From CAYRCU01 sp964422865 (GTDB lineage: Bacteria > Patescibacteriota > Microgenomatia > UBA8517), in assembly GCA_964422865.1 (NCBI GenBank), contig CAYRCU010000012.1, forward strand, positions 1 through 27,276: a stretch of DNA of 27,276 bases, in the 5' to 3' direction. The notes below the pieces were generated by a model. It ran no database searches, had not been told where the DNA came from, and saw nothing but the letters and a program-made list of their open reading frames with translations. Within the stretch, counting starts at the first letter, position 1; each line of letters opens with the position of its first letter. This document shows positions 7,927 through 15,850 of this stretch, one piece after another. The position numbers were made by a program, and so were the translations under genes.

Positions 7927-10058
7927 TTGCCGGCAACTACTTCTATTGAAATATGGCTCTTGATGAAAGGAATGTTTCCCAGTCTACCCGGCAGAGCGGG
8001 ATTTACTTTTACGGTTGCCTTATTGAAACCCGGGATTTGACTTAGAAATTCTTCAGCTTTTGGAGGGTATTTTCCGGACACTTTTTTGACTATATTATCC
8101 GTGTTTATCTGAGGAAGAAGGTTTGCTGCAATAGTGGACTCGACGGACCATTCATTGTTTTCGCGGTTGAGAAGTTTGAAGTTGTATTTTATCTGATCTT
8201 CCTTCAGAGAAAAGCCTGACGGAATTTGGTTTTCTAAGAGCGACTGCGCGAGGCTTGTGAGAATTTCCTTTTTGAGAACCACACTTGAAACGGAAAGTTC
8301 CATGGAAAGGTTTAGAGAATCCGCTTCATCGCCCTTTTTGTGGTTGAAATCTTTGCTTGTTACTGAATGATCCAGCACATCTTCAATTAATACCTGACTG
8401 GCGGCTGTTTTTAAAGAAAGATCTTTTTTGCCTTTCTCGATCAGTTTTCTTACAAGTTTATTTTCAAGGGAATTTATGTCATCTTCCGAAACCACTCTTA
8501 TTTCTCTGCTTGATCCTCCGGCTATCTCGGTTGAGGCGATTGCATCAACCTCGCTTTTCGGATAGTTTGAAACGGAAAAAGATTCATCTGACGGAAGATT
8601 GTAATCGCTTCCGATTTTTTCGGCTTGAATTTTTGCGTTTGCGGTACCCGGAGAGGAAGGAGAATCTGCCTTGGGGATTGTGACATCTTCTGAAAGGGTG
8701 AATATATATCCTTGCGAACTTGTTATAAAAGACCCCTCGTCGAGAGTGATTTCTTTTGCCGTACCGTTTCGAAGAGTTACTTCTCCTGCGGCCTTGTCCC
8801 CAACTGTTTTTGATCCTGTTGTTGAAATTGATTCTTCGCCTGTGACGCGAGCAGTGATGGCGGATGCGGGTAAAATGTAATTTTCCAAATCCTGAATATC
8901 CAGGCTTTCCACAAGCGTCAAATCAAGCGTTTTCTCGATGTTTTTGGGTGAGACAAGAATGGTGATTTTTGCTCTTGGGATGTAGATCCAGGCTATAAGC
9001 AATCCCACAAACAACAGCAATCCCCCGATTCCGAGACTAGTCAAAAGACGATTTTTCGAAAAACTTGGCAGGTGTATGCCTGGGAGAAAACTTTTTAAAA
9101 CGGGAAGGTGGAGACGGGGAAGTTTGAAGGAAAATTTTCTGCGTGAGGGAACAGTGCTTGGAATCTGAACTGCATGTTCTTCTTTTGGGGGAAGGGGTGA
9201 TGGGAAAACTTTTTCAATATCTTCTCCGATTACAAAATCACCCGTTTCACTTGGGACTTGAGGTTCGGCCGGTTGAGGATATTCCCCGTTGTCGACTTCC
9301 TGCTTGTCGCCGGGAAAGGTAAAGCTTTTTACTTCACCAATTTCAGAAGCACCTGCCAGGCAGACTGAGAGAATTTTATCATCCGGGAGGACTGATTCAA
9401 CTTTGGGTGTATGGAGAAATTTAACTTTTTCATCTAGGTTTTCCCAATCTGCTTTTATTAACATATCTTTGACTTCTTCGATTTCTGTTTCTTTGCCGTT
9501 ATAAATTAAAAATCTTGACGGAAGATTACCTCCTGTTGCAAAGCGGGCAAGACCTTCCACGACATCGTCAACAATTAAAACGCTTCTTACAACAGCGACC
9601 GATCCTTGAAGGTTTCCTAATTTGAATACTGCAATGTCAAGATTTTCTTTTCCAAGGCCAATTACCACACCTGTCAGGGGAGATTCTTCTTTTATTTTAA
9701 TTGTGTGTGCGATAGCTTCACTGAGTACCACAAAGCCACTCGGTGTCAAAGAAAGCTTCGAGCAAATTCCTTTTATTGTTTCAAGATGTTGTTGTTTTAT
9801 TTGACCATCTTCGACCCAAGATGGAGAAACACCAAAGACTGTTTTTGAAGGCTCCGGCGTTCCCTCGGGAAGATTTTGAGCAATTGAGGAGAGGGCGGAA
9901 TCGACTGATTCAGGTAAATCCTCTTGAGATTCCCACCGAAGAGATTTACTTACTGCAAGTACATGAGTTGTGCCATTTTCGAGAGACCAGAGTCCGGCTT
10001 GGACCCAGCTAGGTTCAATTATTAGTGACCAGTAGAGTTCTTTGACATTTTCTTTCAT
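7923..10058 (-). CDS. large single-pass membrane protein: PilM/FtsA-like N-terminus plus baseplate-J-like outer domain
   Basis: About 711 residues. The N-terminal part (about 1-245) has the alternating strand-helix pattern of an actin-like PilM/FtsA fold (for example LTGVVIGLGKENLDIAVFKLG), but no clear nucleotide-binding motif. A Pro/Glu-rich linker (about 255-305) and a basic stretch lead to one transmembrane helix (about 341-362). The outer part contains segments such as KAAGEVTLRNGTAKEITL and PGTANAKIQAEKIGSDYNLP, which resemble baseplate-J/gp47-like domains annotated in other bacteria. The likely topology is N-terminus inside and C-terminus outside. The frame also opens with TTG at 10064, two codons upstream. 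ATG 10058 lies just after the alaS stop. It overlaps the sortase by 4 nt, suggesting a joint role at the cell surface. Function is unknown; the domain assignments come from sequence pattern only. Confidence 0.8.
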   Translation of the reverse strand: MKENVKELYWSLIIEPSWVQAGLWSLENGTTHVLAVSKSLRWESQEDLPESVDSALSSIAQNLPEGTPEPSKTVFGVSPSWVEDGQIKQQHLETIKGICSKLSLTPSGFVVLSEAIAHTIKIKEESPLTGVVIGLGKENLDIAVFKLGNLQGSVAVVRSVLIVDDVVEGLARFATGGNLPSRFLIYNGKETEIEEVKDMLIKADWENLDEKVKFLHTPKVESVLPDDKILSVCLAGASEIGEVKSFTFPGDKQEVDNGEYPQPAEPQVPSETGDFVIGEDIEKVFPSPLPPKEEHAVQIPSTVPSRRKFSFKLPRLHLPVLKSFLPGIHLPSFSKNRLLTSLGIGGLLLFVGLLIAWIYIPRAKITILVSPKNIEKTLDLTLVESLDIQDLENYILPASAITARVTGEESISTTGSKTVGDKAAGEVTLRNGTAKEITLDEGSFITSSQGYIFTLSEDVTIPKADSPSSPGTANAKIQAEKIGSDYNLPSDESFSVSNYPKSEVDAIASTEIAGGSSREIRVVSEDDINSLENKLVRKLIEKGKKDLSLKTAASQVLIEDVLDHSVTSKDFNHKKGDEADSLNLSMELSVSSVVLKKEILTSLAQSLLENQIPSGFSLKEDQIKYNFKLLNRENNEWSVESTIAANLLPQINTDNIVKKVSGKYPPKAEEFLSQIPGFNKATVKVNPALPGRLGNIPFIKSHISIEVVAGK

Positions 10059-10065
10059 TGGCAAT

Positions 10066-11826
10066 TTAGACTATTTCAGCATATATTCTTCTGATTCCTG
10101 CCGAACTTGATTCTTCTTTTGTAATTTTAACATGTCCACCCAGCTGGTTCAGAGAATTTACATGGGGGCCGCCGCAAACCTCTTTTGAGAACCACTTATT
10201 TTTTGAGCTGCCGATTGTGTATACCTTTACCTTTTTTTTGTATTTATCGCCGAAAAATGCCAGAGCTCCGTCTTTTTTTGCTTTTTTGAGAGTTGTTATT
10301 TCGAAGCTTACCGGAAGATTGCTGTCTATTTGTTCGTTTATCAGCTTTTCCACTTTTATAATTTCCTCTTCCGTGAGTTTAGCGGGGTGAGTAAAATCAA
10401 AACGAAGACGAGACGGGGTAATGTTTGAGCCTTTTTGCTGGACGTGTTCTCCTAAAACTTTTCTTAGGGCAGCGTGCAGTAGATGAGTTGCGGTGTGAAG
10501 ACGTTTTGTTTCCTCTTTTAATTCAACGAGTCCTCCTTTAAAACGCCCCGCTGAAGCCGTTCTGGAGAGATCTTGGTGTTTTTTGAATTCTTTTTCAAAC
10601 TGTTTTTTGTCAATTTTTTGTCCTTTTTCTTCGAAAATCTCTTGAGTAAGTTCCAAAGGAAAACCGTGTGTTTGGTAAAGATTAAAGGCCTTTTGCGCAT
10701 CAATACTATCCAGCTTTTCTATTTCTCTCAATCCTCTTGAGAGGGTTTTTGAAAACTTTTCACTCTCAAGCCTGATAGTTTCGTATATTTCTGCCGACTT
10801 ATTTTGGAGATGCGTATACTCTGTACCGTATATTTGTATTACCGACTTTGAGAGATCGGAAAGAAACAAATCGTCTACACTCGGTGATATTAGTTTTCCG
10901 TAACGAATTGCTCTTCTTATAAGACGCCTTAAAATGTATCCCTGTTCTTTGTTTGAAGGCACGATCCCTTCGGCGGCGATGAATGTTGCTGCTCTGATAT
11001 GATCTGCGATTATTCTGTGTTCTTTCTTGTGATCTTTGTACTCACTTGAAGTTTTATCTTGTATCGCATCTAAAATAATTCCCCAAAGCTCCGTGATTTG
11101 GTAGTCATCTTTAAGGCCCCGGATAACCGCGGTTGTTCTCTCCACCCCCATGCCTGTATCTACATTTTTCTGCTTGAGAGGAATGTACTTTCCTTCTTTG
11201 GTTTTGTAGTACTGCATGAATACGTTGTTCCATATTTCAAAAAATCTACCGGAATTATCACCCGGAACTCCTTCTGTTTTAGAAGGGTTTGTGTCGTAGA
11301 AGATTTCCGTGTCAGGCCCACACGGTCCGGTTAAACCTACAGGTCCCCACCAATTATCTTCTTTTCCCAAAAAAAGGATGTGTTTTCCGGGGATTCCTAA
11401 TTTTTTCCACACATTTGCCGATTCAACGTCTTTAGATGCATTTTTATCTCCTTTGAAACAAGTTACCCAAAGTTTATTTTTATTTAGATTCAATTCTTTG
11501 GTGAGAAACTCATATGACCATGAGATTGCTTCATCTTTCCAGTAATCACCAAGTGACCAATTTCCGAGCATTTCAAAAAAAGTATGATGAGAGGTATCTC
11601 CAACTTCATCTATATCATCCGTCCGCATGCAAATCTGCACGTTGGCAAGTCTATTGCCTTCAGAGTGTTTTTCACCCAAGAGATATTGTACTAAAGGATG
11701 CATTCCTGCGGTCGTAAAAAGAACGGTCGGATCGTTTTCAGGAAGCAGTGGAGCAGAAGGAATAACCGCATGGCCTTTATCTTTGAAAAAGTTCAGATAT
11801 TTTTGTTTCAGTTGGCTTGCTTTCAT
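10066..11826 (-). CDS. alaS: alanyl-tRNA synthetase, short form without C-Ala
   Basis: Charges tRNA-Ala with alanine. This is a class II enzyme of 586 residues against about 870 in E. coli. The catalytic domain is complete: the N-terminal FKDKGHAVIPSAPLLP block, TSHHTFFEMLGNWSLGDY (class II motif 2 region) and VDTGMGVERT (motif 3 region). The editing domain follows, with both zinc/active-site pairs, HTATH (H444, H448) and CGGPH (C551, H555). The protein stops soon afterwards, so the C-terminal DHHA1-type oligomerisation/tRNA-elbow domain (C-Ala) is absent. The last residues, AGIRRIYAEIV, form a natural end of the editing domain, so this is a compact form and not a break. It lies in the ftsK-to-ruvX operon, 20 nt after the small membrane protein gene. 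Confidence 0.96.
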   Translation of the reverse strand: MKASQLKQKYLNFFKDKGHAVIPSAPLLPENDPTVLFTTAGMHPLVQYLLGEKHSEGNRLANVQICMRTDDIDEVGDTSHHTFFEMLGNWSLGDYWKDEAISWSYEFLTKELNLNKNKLWVTCFKGDKNASKDVESANVWKKLGIPGKHILFLGKEDNWWGPVGLTGPCGPDTEIFYDTNPSKTEGVPGDNSGRFFEIWNNVFMQYYKTKEGKYIPLKQKNVDTGMGVERTTAVIRGLKDDYQITELWGIILDAIQDKTSSEYKDHKKEHRIIADHIRAATFIAAEGIVPSNKEQGYILRRLIRRAIRYGKLISPSVDDLFLSDLSKSVIQIYGTEYTHLQNKSAEIYETIRLESEKFSKTLSRGLREIEKLDSIDAQKAFNLYQTHGFPLELTQEIFEEKGQKIDKKQFEKEFKKHQDLSRTASAGRFKGGLVELKEETKRLHTATHLLHAALRKVLGEHVQQKGSNITPSRLRFDFTHPAKLTEEEIIKVEKLINEQIDSNLPVSFEITTLKKAKKDGALAFFGDKYKKKVKVYTIGSSKNKWFSKEVCGGPHVNSLNQLGGHVKITKEESSSAGIRRIYAEIV

Positions 11827-11846
11827 GAACGTGTTTTTTTAAAGTG

Positions 11847-12089
11847 TCAGGAGTTGCCGTGGGTTTTTAGTTCTTTTGATTTTCTTTTTTTAAATAATTC
11901 CAGAATACTTGTAAGTTTTCCCGGACTTATGAGTCCTCCTCCTAAAATTGCATCATCAAGAATCGAATTTAGACGCCTTAATGCACGGCGCATATCCATA
12001 ATGATGAGCACTACCTGAACTCCCACCACCACAAGGAGAGACGTGAGTGCGATCACTACGATGACAAGCAATGTTTGGACTTCTTCCAT
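11847..12089 (-). CDS. small membrane protein, unknown function
   Basis: An 80-residue protein with one strongly hydrophobic N-terminal helix (about 4-29: TLLVIVVIALTSLLVVVG onwards), followed by a charged amphipathic region (MRRALRRLNSILDD) and a basic tail (FKKRKSKELK). The pattern resembles short DUF948-like envelope proteins, but I do not recognise a named family. It starts 4 nt after the stop of the RodZ-like gene and precedes alaS by 20 nt, so it is inside the operon. Its place next to FtsK and RodZ-like suggests an envelope or division role; this is inferred from context only. Confidence 0.75.
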   Translation of the reverse strand: MEEVQTLLVIVVIALTSLLVVVGVQVVLIIMDMRRALRRLNSILDDAILGGGLISPGKLTSILELFKKRKSKELKTHGNS

Positions 12090-12093
12090 TGAT

Positions 12094-12720
12094 TTAAAAG
12101 TCTACATTAATTTTCCGTTTTAATATAGTTTCCTTTCCTGAGCGAGAGATGGCTTTTATTTCTATTTCGTTTTCTCCTTTATTAAGATTGATTTCTGTTT
12201 GAAAAATGCCTTCATCGTCTACGATTGCGGGCTGATCGTTGACTCTGATCGTTGCACCTGGCGTGGTTTTACCCGATACTAATATTTTAGTGTTTGATGT
12301 AGTTTGGTTTTCAACTGGAGATAACACATTAAGCTTTGGTGGGCTTGTGAAGCGTTTGTATTGAAAGCCAAGATAGGAAAAAACGAAGATGCCTGCAAAC
12401 AGTATTCCTAAGATGAAGGTGAATTTTGGATTCCAATGAAATTCTCTTGGGATGGAGGTGGTTTTTGGGCTTAAAGGTGGTTTTTTTAAAGTGTAGTCAC
12501 GTTTTAGAAAAGCCACTATTTGTTCTTGATTGAGCCCTGTGAAGCTTGCAACGTTTTTGACAAAGCCAATTACTACGGGAAACTCCGGAAGATGTGACCA
12601 ATCCTCGTTCTCAAGAGCCTTAAGAAAGCTTTTTTTTATTTTGGTTTTTTCTTCTAAATTACTGAGAGTGAGCTTGCTTTTAATGCGAGCTTCTCTTAAG
12701 AGCGTGCCTATGCTTTTCAT
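12094..12720 (-). CDS. RodZ-like HTH membrane protein
   Basis: A 208-residue protein with an N-terminal helix-turn-helix of the RodZ/HTH_25 type (about 3-75; LREARIKSKLTLSNLEEKTK and the FLKALENEDWSHLPEFPVVIGFVK signature), a linker, one transmembrane helix (about 100-119) and an outer beta-rich domain (about 127-208; SGKTTPGATIRVNDQPAIVDD, GENEIEIKAISRSGKE), which looks like an Ig/glucodextranase-B-like fold. RodZ links the MreB cytoskeleton to the cell-wall machinery in rod-shaped bacteria; no mreB is visible here, so that role is not shown. Its ATG overlaps the ftsK stop by 4 nt. A GGAGGAG sequence lies about 20 nt upstream, too far for a normal ribosome binding site. Confidence 0.85.
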   Translation of the reverse strand: MKSIGTLLREARIKSKLTLSNLEEKTKIKKSFLKALENEDWSHLPEFPVVIGFVKNVASFTGLNQEQIVAFLKRDYTLKKPPLSPKTTSIPREFHWNPKFTFILGILFAGIFVFSYLGFQYKRFTSPPKLNVLSPVENQTTSNTKILVSGKTTPGATIRVNDQPAIVDDEGIFQTEINLNKGENEIEIKAISRSGKETILKRKINVDF

Positions 12721-14819
12721 GATGGGGAACCTAATATCTCCTCCGGGCTACTGATTAAAACTTCTCTGGGTTTTGAGCCATCGGGAGGGCTAACCACCCC
12801 TGCGGATTCAAGTTGATCCAAAAGACGCGCTGCACGTGCGTAACCGATTTTTAATCGCCTCTGGAGAAGAGATGCCGAGGCTTTATCGAACTGGCAGATT
12901 AACTTGACGGCGTCTTTGAACAGTTCGTCTGTTTCTCCCTCTACACCATCAATTCTTGTGGTGCCCGGTTTTTGCATGGATACTACTTCTTCTGTGTATT
13001 GAGGCGCAATTCCCTGATTTTTGAGAAAACTTACCAGATTGATCGTGTTTTTGTCGCCGATAAAAGCTCCTTGAATTCTTACCGGTCTTGCTTGTTCTGG
13101 GGGGAGATAGAGCATGTCCCCTCGACCAAGAAGTTTTTCTGCTCCCTGGGTATCAAGAATTACGCGAGAGTCAATTTGAGAAGAGACCGCAAAAGCCACG
13201 CGACAAGGAATGTTTGCCTTAATGAGACCTGTAATTATGTCAACTGAAGGTCTTTGAGTAGCGAGAACCATATGGATACCTGTGGCACGACTCATTTGAG
13301 CTATGCGTGTAATTGAATCTTCTACTTCAACCGGAGAAAAGAGCATTATGTCTGCAAGTTCATCTATCACAAGAACTATATACGGAAGCGCTTGAAATCC
13401 GGACATTTCATTGTAGCCATTAATGTTTCTTACTCCGGCTTGAGAAAAAAGTTTATAGCGGCGATCCATCTCTGCCCTGACCCAACGAAGCGCAGAAATC
13501 ACTTTTTCCGGTTCTACGATTACCGGTGTGAGCATGTGAGGGATATCATTGTAACTTGTTAATTCTACTCTTTTGGGATCGACGAGAATTAGTTTTACCT
13601 CCGACGGTGAAGCTCTAAAAAGAAGAGAGCCCAGAAAGGCATTGAGGCAGACACTTTTTCCTGAACCGGTTTGACCAGCGATTAGGACGTGGGGCATTTG
13701 AGCAATATCTGCGATGATTGGTTTTCCTGCTACATCAAAACCCAAAGCAACGGCCAGTTTTGAAGGACTATTTTTCATTTCATCAGATGAAAGGATGCTC
13801 TTTAGAGCCACAAATTCCGGTGAGCGATTTGGAAGTTCAATTCCCACCAAAGATCGTCCCGGGATCGGGGCCTCAATTCTAATAGTGCCGGTTGGGGCTG
13901 CAAGGGCGAGCGCGAGGTCGCGTTCGAGACCTGTGATTTTGCTGAGCTTTGTTCCGAGGGCCACTTCCAGAGCATATTGAGTAACTGCCGGACCCATGTT
14001 CACCTCAACAACTCGTGCCGTTACTCCAAATGATTCAAGGGTCTGTTCGATGATCGCGGCATTACCCTTTACGTCTCCACGATCAGCTTTCCCTGTATTT
14101 GCATTTTCGAGAATATTAAGAGGAGGATATTTCCAAACTTTATTTTCACCCGGCACGTTGCTTACTAATTTAGGAGTTAATATTTCTTCTTTTTTCTCCC
14201 TTGAAACAACCTTTTTGCGCTCTTCGGAAAGTTTCTGCCCACCGAGGATTTTGAGCTCTCTTTTCTTATCAAAAGTTGATTTAGTTTTTGAGGAGAAGGT
14301 CTTATCGCTTACCAATAATCGCCTTATTGTGCGAAGAATGTTACCTATAAAAACTAAAAGCTGATCAAAGGAGGTGTTGAAAAGAATTACTATTCCGACA
14401 ATGCTTGTACCCGTCAGAACTACAAAAGCTCCTGCCGTGGTAACCAGTGCTTCCACTCCATCCCAAGACATTCTGCCGAAGTAGCCGGATCGGGTGAGAG
14501 TTGAGATTGATACAAAAAAGAGAAGACTTCCAACGATTACGTTTGGCTGGCCGAGGGGAGACTTGAACCTTGAAATAAAAAATCCAATTGAAATTAAAAT
14601 AAATGGCAAAAGAATTGAAGACCAGCCAAGATAGGAAACCAAAAGGTCGTTGAAGCGATATAGGACGCTGCCCTGTCGAGAAAAAGAGACAAGAATTAAA
14701 CCAGCTGCTGCCCAAAAGACAATTTGAATTACTGAGCGAATTGTTTCGGGCTTGAGAGATAGCCCAAGACTTCTTCTTGCTTTTTTTGGCTTTCGACCCC
14801 TTTTTTTACGTCTTGCCAT
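12717..14819 (-). CDS. ftsK: DNA translocase FtsK/SpoIIIE
   Basis: ATP-driven double-stranded DNA pump at the division septum that clears the chromosome from the closing septum. A basic N-terminus is followed by about four transmembrane helices (30-160), a short charged linker (170-230) instead of the long linker of E. coli FtsK, and the motor. Walker A is AGQTGSGKS (381-389), Walker B is IVLVIDELAD (about 481-490), and the ATQRPSVDIITGLIKANIP motif is present. The C-terminal gamma winged-helix domain (KASASLLQRRLKIGYARAAR) that reads DNA orientation signals is intact. At 700 residues it is SpoIIIE-sized. ATG 14819 is the first start and has no Shine-Dalgarno. A TATAAT box lies at 14842-14847. 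It heads an operon that runs down to ruvX. Confidence 0.96.
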   Translation of the reverse strand: MARRKKRGRKPKKARRSLGLSLKPETIRSVIQIVFWAAAGLILVSFSRQGSVLYRFNDLLVSYLGWSSILLPFILISIGFFISRFKSPLGQPNVIVGSLLFFVSISTLTRSGYFGRMSWDGVEALVTTAGAFVVLTGTSIVGIVILFNTSFDQLLVFIGNILRTIRRLLVSDKTFSSKTKSTFDKKRELKILGGQKLSEERKKVVSREKKEEILTPKLVSNVPGENKVWKYPPLNILENANTGKADRGDVKGNAAIIEQTLESFGVTARVVEVNMGPAVTQYALEVALGTKLSKITGLERDLALALAAPTGTIRIEAPIPGRSLVGIELPNRSPEFVALKSILSSDEMKNSPSKLAVALGFDVAGKPIIADIAQMPHVLIAGQTGSGKSVCLNAFLGSLLFRASPSEVKLILVDPKRVELTSYNDIPHMLTPVIVEPEKVISALRWVRAEMDRRYKLFSQAGVRNINGYNEMSGFQALPYIVLVIDELADIMLFSPVEVEDSITRIAQMSRATGIHMVLATQRPSVDIITGLIKANIPCRVAFAVSSQIDSRVILDTQGAEKLLGRGDMLYLPPEQARPVRIQGAFIGDKNTINLVSFLKNQGIAPQYTEEVVSMQKPGTTRIDGVEGETDELFKDAVKLICQFDKASASLLQRRLKIGYARAARLLDQLESAGVVSPPDGSKPREVLISSPEEILGSPS

Positions 14820-14841
14820 GAGAATTTATGTAATTAAGTTC

Positions 14842-14847
14842 ATTATA
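14842..14847 (-). promoter_or_regulatory. putative -10 box for ftsK
   Basis: Perfect TATAAT on the minus strand, 22 nt before ATG 14819, which would give a leader of about 16 nt. No good -35 hexamer is present at the right distance: that position falls inside the GTGCAC palindrome of the first repeat unit. The -10 itself overlaps the edge of the repeat array, so the repeats may influence ftsK expression. Confidence 0.45.
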
Positions 14848-15165
14848 AACGAAGTTTAAGTGCTGTGCACTGTAAACCAAGTTTGCAGTGCTGTGCACTG
14901 TAAACGAAATTTGAAAGCTTTTGCATATAAACTTCCCTGGGCTTGCGCCCATGGTTTTGTCTTGTTCGCTTTGCGCTCACAAGATAAACGAAGTTTAAGT
15001 GCTGTGCACTGTAAACCAAGTTTGCAGTGCTGTGCACTNNNNNNNNNNNNNNNNNNNNNNNNNNNNNNNNNNNNNNNNNNNNNNNNNNNNNNNNNNNNNN
15101 NNNNNNNNNNNNNNNNNNNNNNNNNNNNNNNNNNNNNNGTAAACGAAATTTGCAGTGCTGTGCAC
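14845..15165. repeat. array of 27-28 bp repeats with two palindromes per unit
   Basis: Together with its flanks this fills the only long gene-free stretch (14820-15190). Units at 14845-14871, 14872-14899, 14900-14926 (degenerate), 14984-15010, 15011-15038 and 15139-15165. Each full unit has an AT-rich palindrome AAAC-GAA-GTTT (or CAA/GAAATTT variants) and a GC-rich palindrome AGTGC-TGT-GCACT. Units 1+2 recur exactly, over 55 bp, as units 5+6, 139 bp further on. Between them lies a less repetitive segment (14927-14983) containing GGGC-TTGC-GCCC. The array abuts the ftsK -10 box on one side and nearly reaches the udg stop on the other. Open frames across it are low-complexity artefacts of the repeats. 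Confidence 0.85.
15039..15138. other. assembly gap of 100 Ns
   Basis: Exactly 100 Ns placed inside the repeat array, which is typical of a scaffold join of unknown true length. The sequence on both sides is the same repeat family, so the gap most likely hides further copies. Confidence 0.97.
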
Positions 15166-15190
15166 GCGGCGCTTTTTGTAGAACCCGAAG

Positions 15191-15841
15191 TCAAATCAGC
15201 TGCATTTGCTCTGACTCAGGCTCTTCTTGAGACTTTTTGTTTTCTTGCCCGGGAAAAGCTTCTGAAATAATTTCATCTCTTTTTTTAATATATTCCGGAA
15301 GACGGGCAAAATCTTCTTGAGAACGACGGAGGATCTCACCATTTCTTAAGGCTGCTGCGGGGTGATACATCGGGACTACCAAGAGTTTTCTGCCATGAAA
15401 GCTTATTGCGTGCGGTTTTCCGTGGACGTCTGTAATTCTTACTCCCGGGATAAACTTTGCCATCGAAAAACGGCCAAGAGTGATGATTACTTTGGGATCA
15501 ATTATACTGATTATTTTGTCAATATATGGCTGGAATGCCTCTATTTCTTCCGGGAGAGGATCGCGATTTTGGGGAGGGCGATAACAAACAACATTTGTGA
15601 TAAATACGTGTTCGCGGGGAAGCTTTATTGACATAAGAAGTCTGTCAAGAAGTTTTCCTGCATTTCCCACGAAAGGAATTCCCTTTTGATCCTCCCAGTA
15701 GCCCGGTCCCTCACCAATAAAGAGGAGTTCTGCTTCAGGATTGCCCACGCCAAATACCAACTGTGTAGCATCTTCCTTTAAGGGAAGCTCTGCTTTTTCC
15801 ATTTTTTCTTTGAGTTTCGCAAGCTTTTCTTTTTTACTCAC
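15191..15841 (-). CDS. udg: family-4-type uracil-DNA glycosylase lacking the Fe-S cysteines
   Basis: Removes uracil from DNA to start base-excision repair. The 216 residues carry family-4 motifs: GEGPGYWED (43-51), GIPFVGNAGKLLD, NRDPLPEE (92-99) and the HPAAALR loop (160-166). Family 4 enzymes normally bind a 4Fe-4S cluster through four cysteines. Here the N-terminal Cys pair is replaced by KAELPL, the Cys after the NRxP block is Phe103, and the whole protein has one Cys (C86). The cluster therefore cannot form, although the fold and active-site motifs remain. The start is GTG 15841, 9 nt after the Lon-like gene. A charged, probably disordered tail ends in QMQLI, which resembles a weak sliding-clamp binding peptide. 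Confidence 0.9.
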   Translation of the reverse strand: MSKKEKLAKLKEKMEKAELPLKEDATQLVFGVGNPEAELLFIGEGPGYWEDQKGIPFVGNAGKLLDRLLMSIKLPREHVFITNVVCYRPPQNRDPLPEEIEAFQPYIDKIISIIDPKVIITLGRFSMAKFIPGVRITDVHGKPHAISFHGRKLLVVPMYHPAAALRNGEILRRSQEDFARLPEYIKKRDEIISEAFPGQENKKSQEEPESEQMQLI

Positions 15842-15850
15842 AAGCTCATT

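Noticed and set aside
14845..15165. CRISPR array
   Set aside because: The units are 27-28 bp, but they sit head to tail with no unique spacers of constant length, each unit has two palindromes, and there are no cas genes.
14845..15165. dif site or recombination site next to ftsK
   Set aside because: A dif site is a single 28-bp element with two half-sites around a central 6 bp. These repeats are multiple, and their arms do not resemble the conserved TTATGTTAAAT-type arm.
14843..15270. Protein-coding frames across the repeat array on both strands
   Set aside because: They arise from the repeats and the N run. The translations are repetitive, show no family resemblance and overlap the end of udg.
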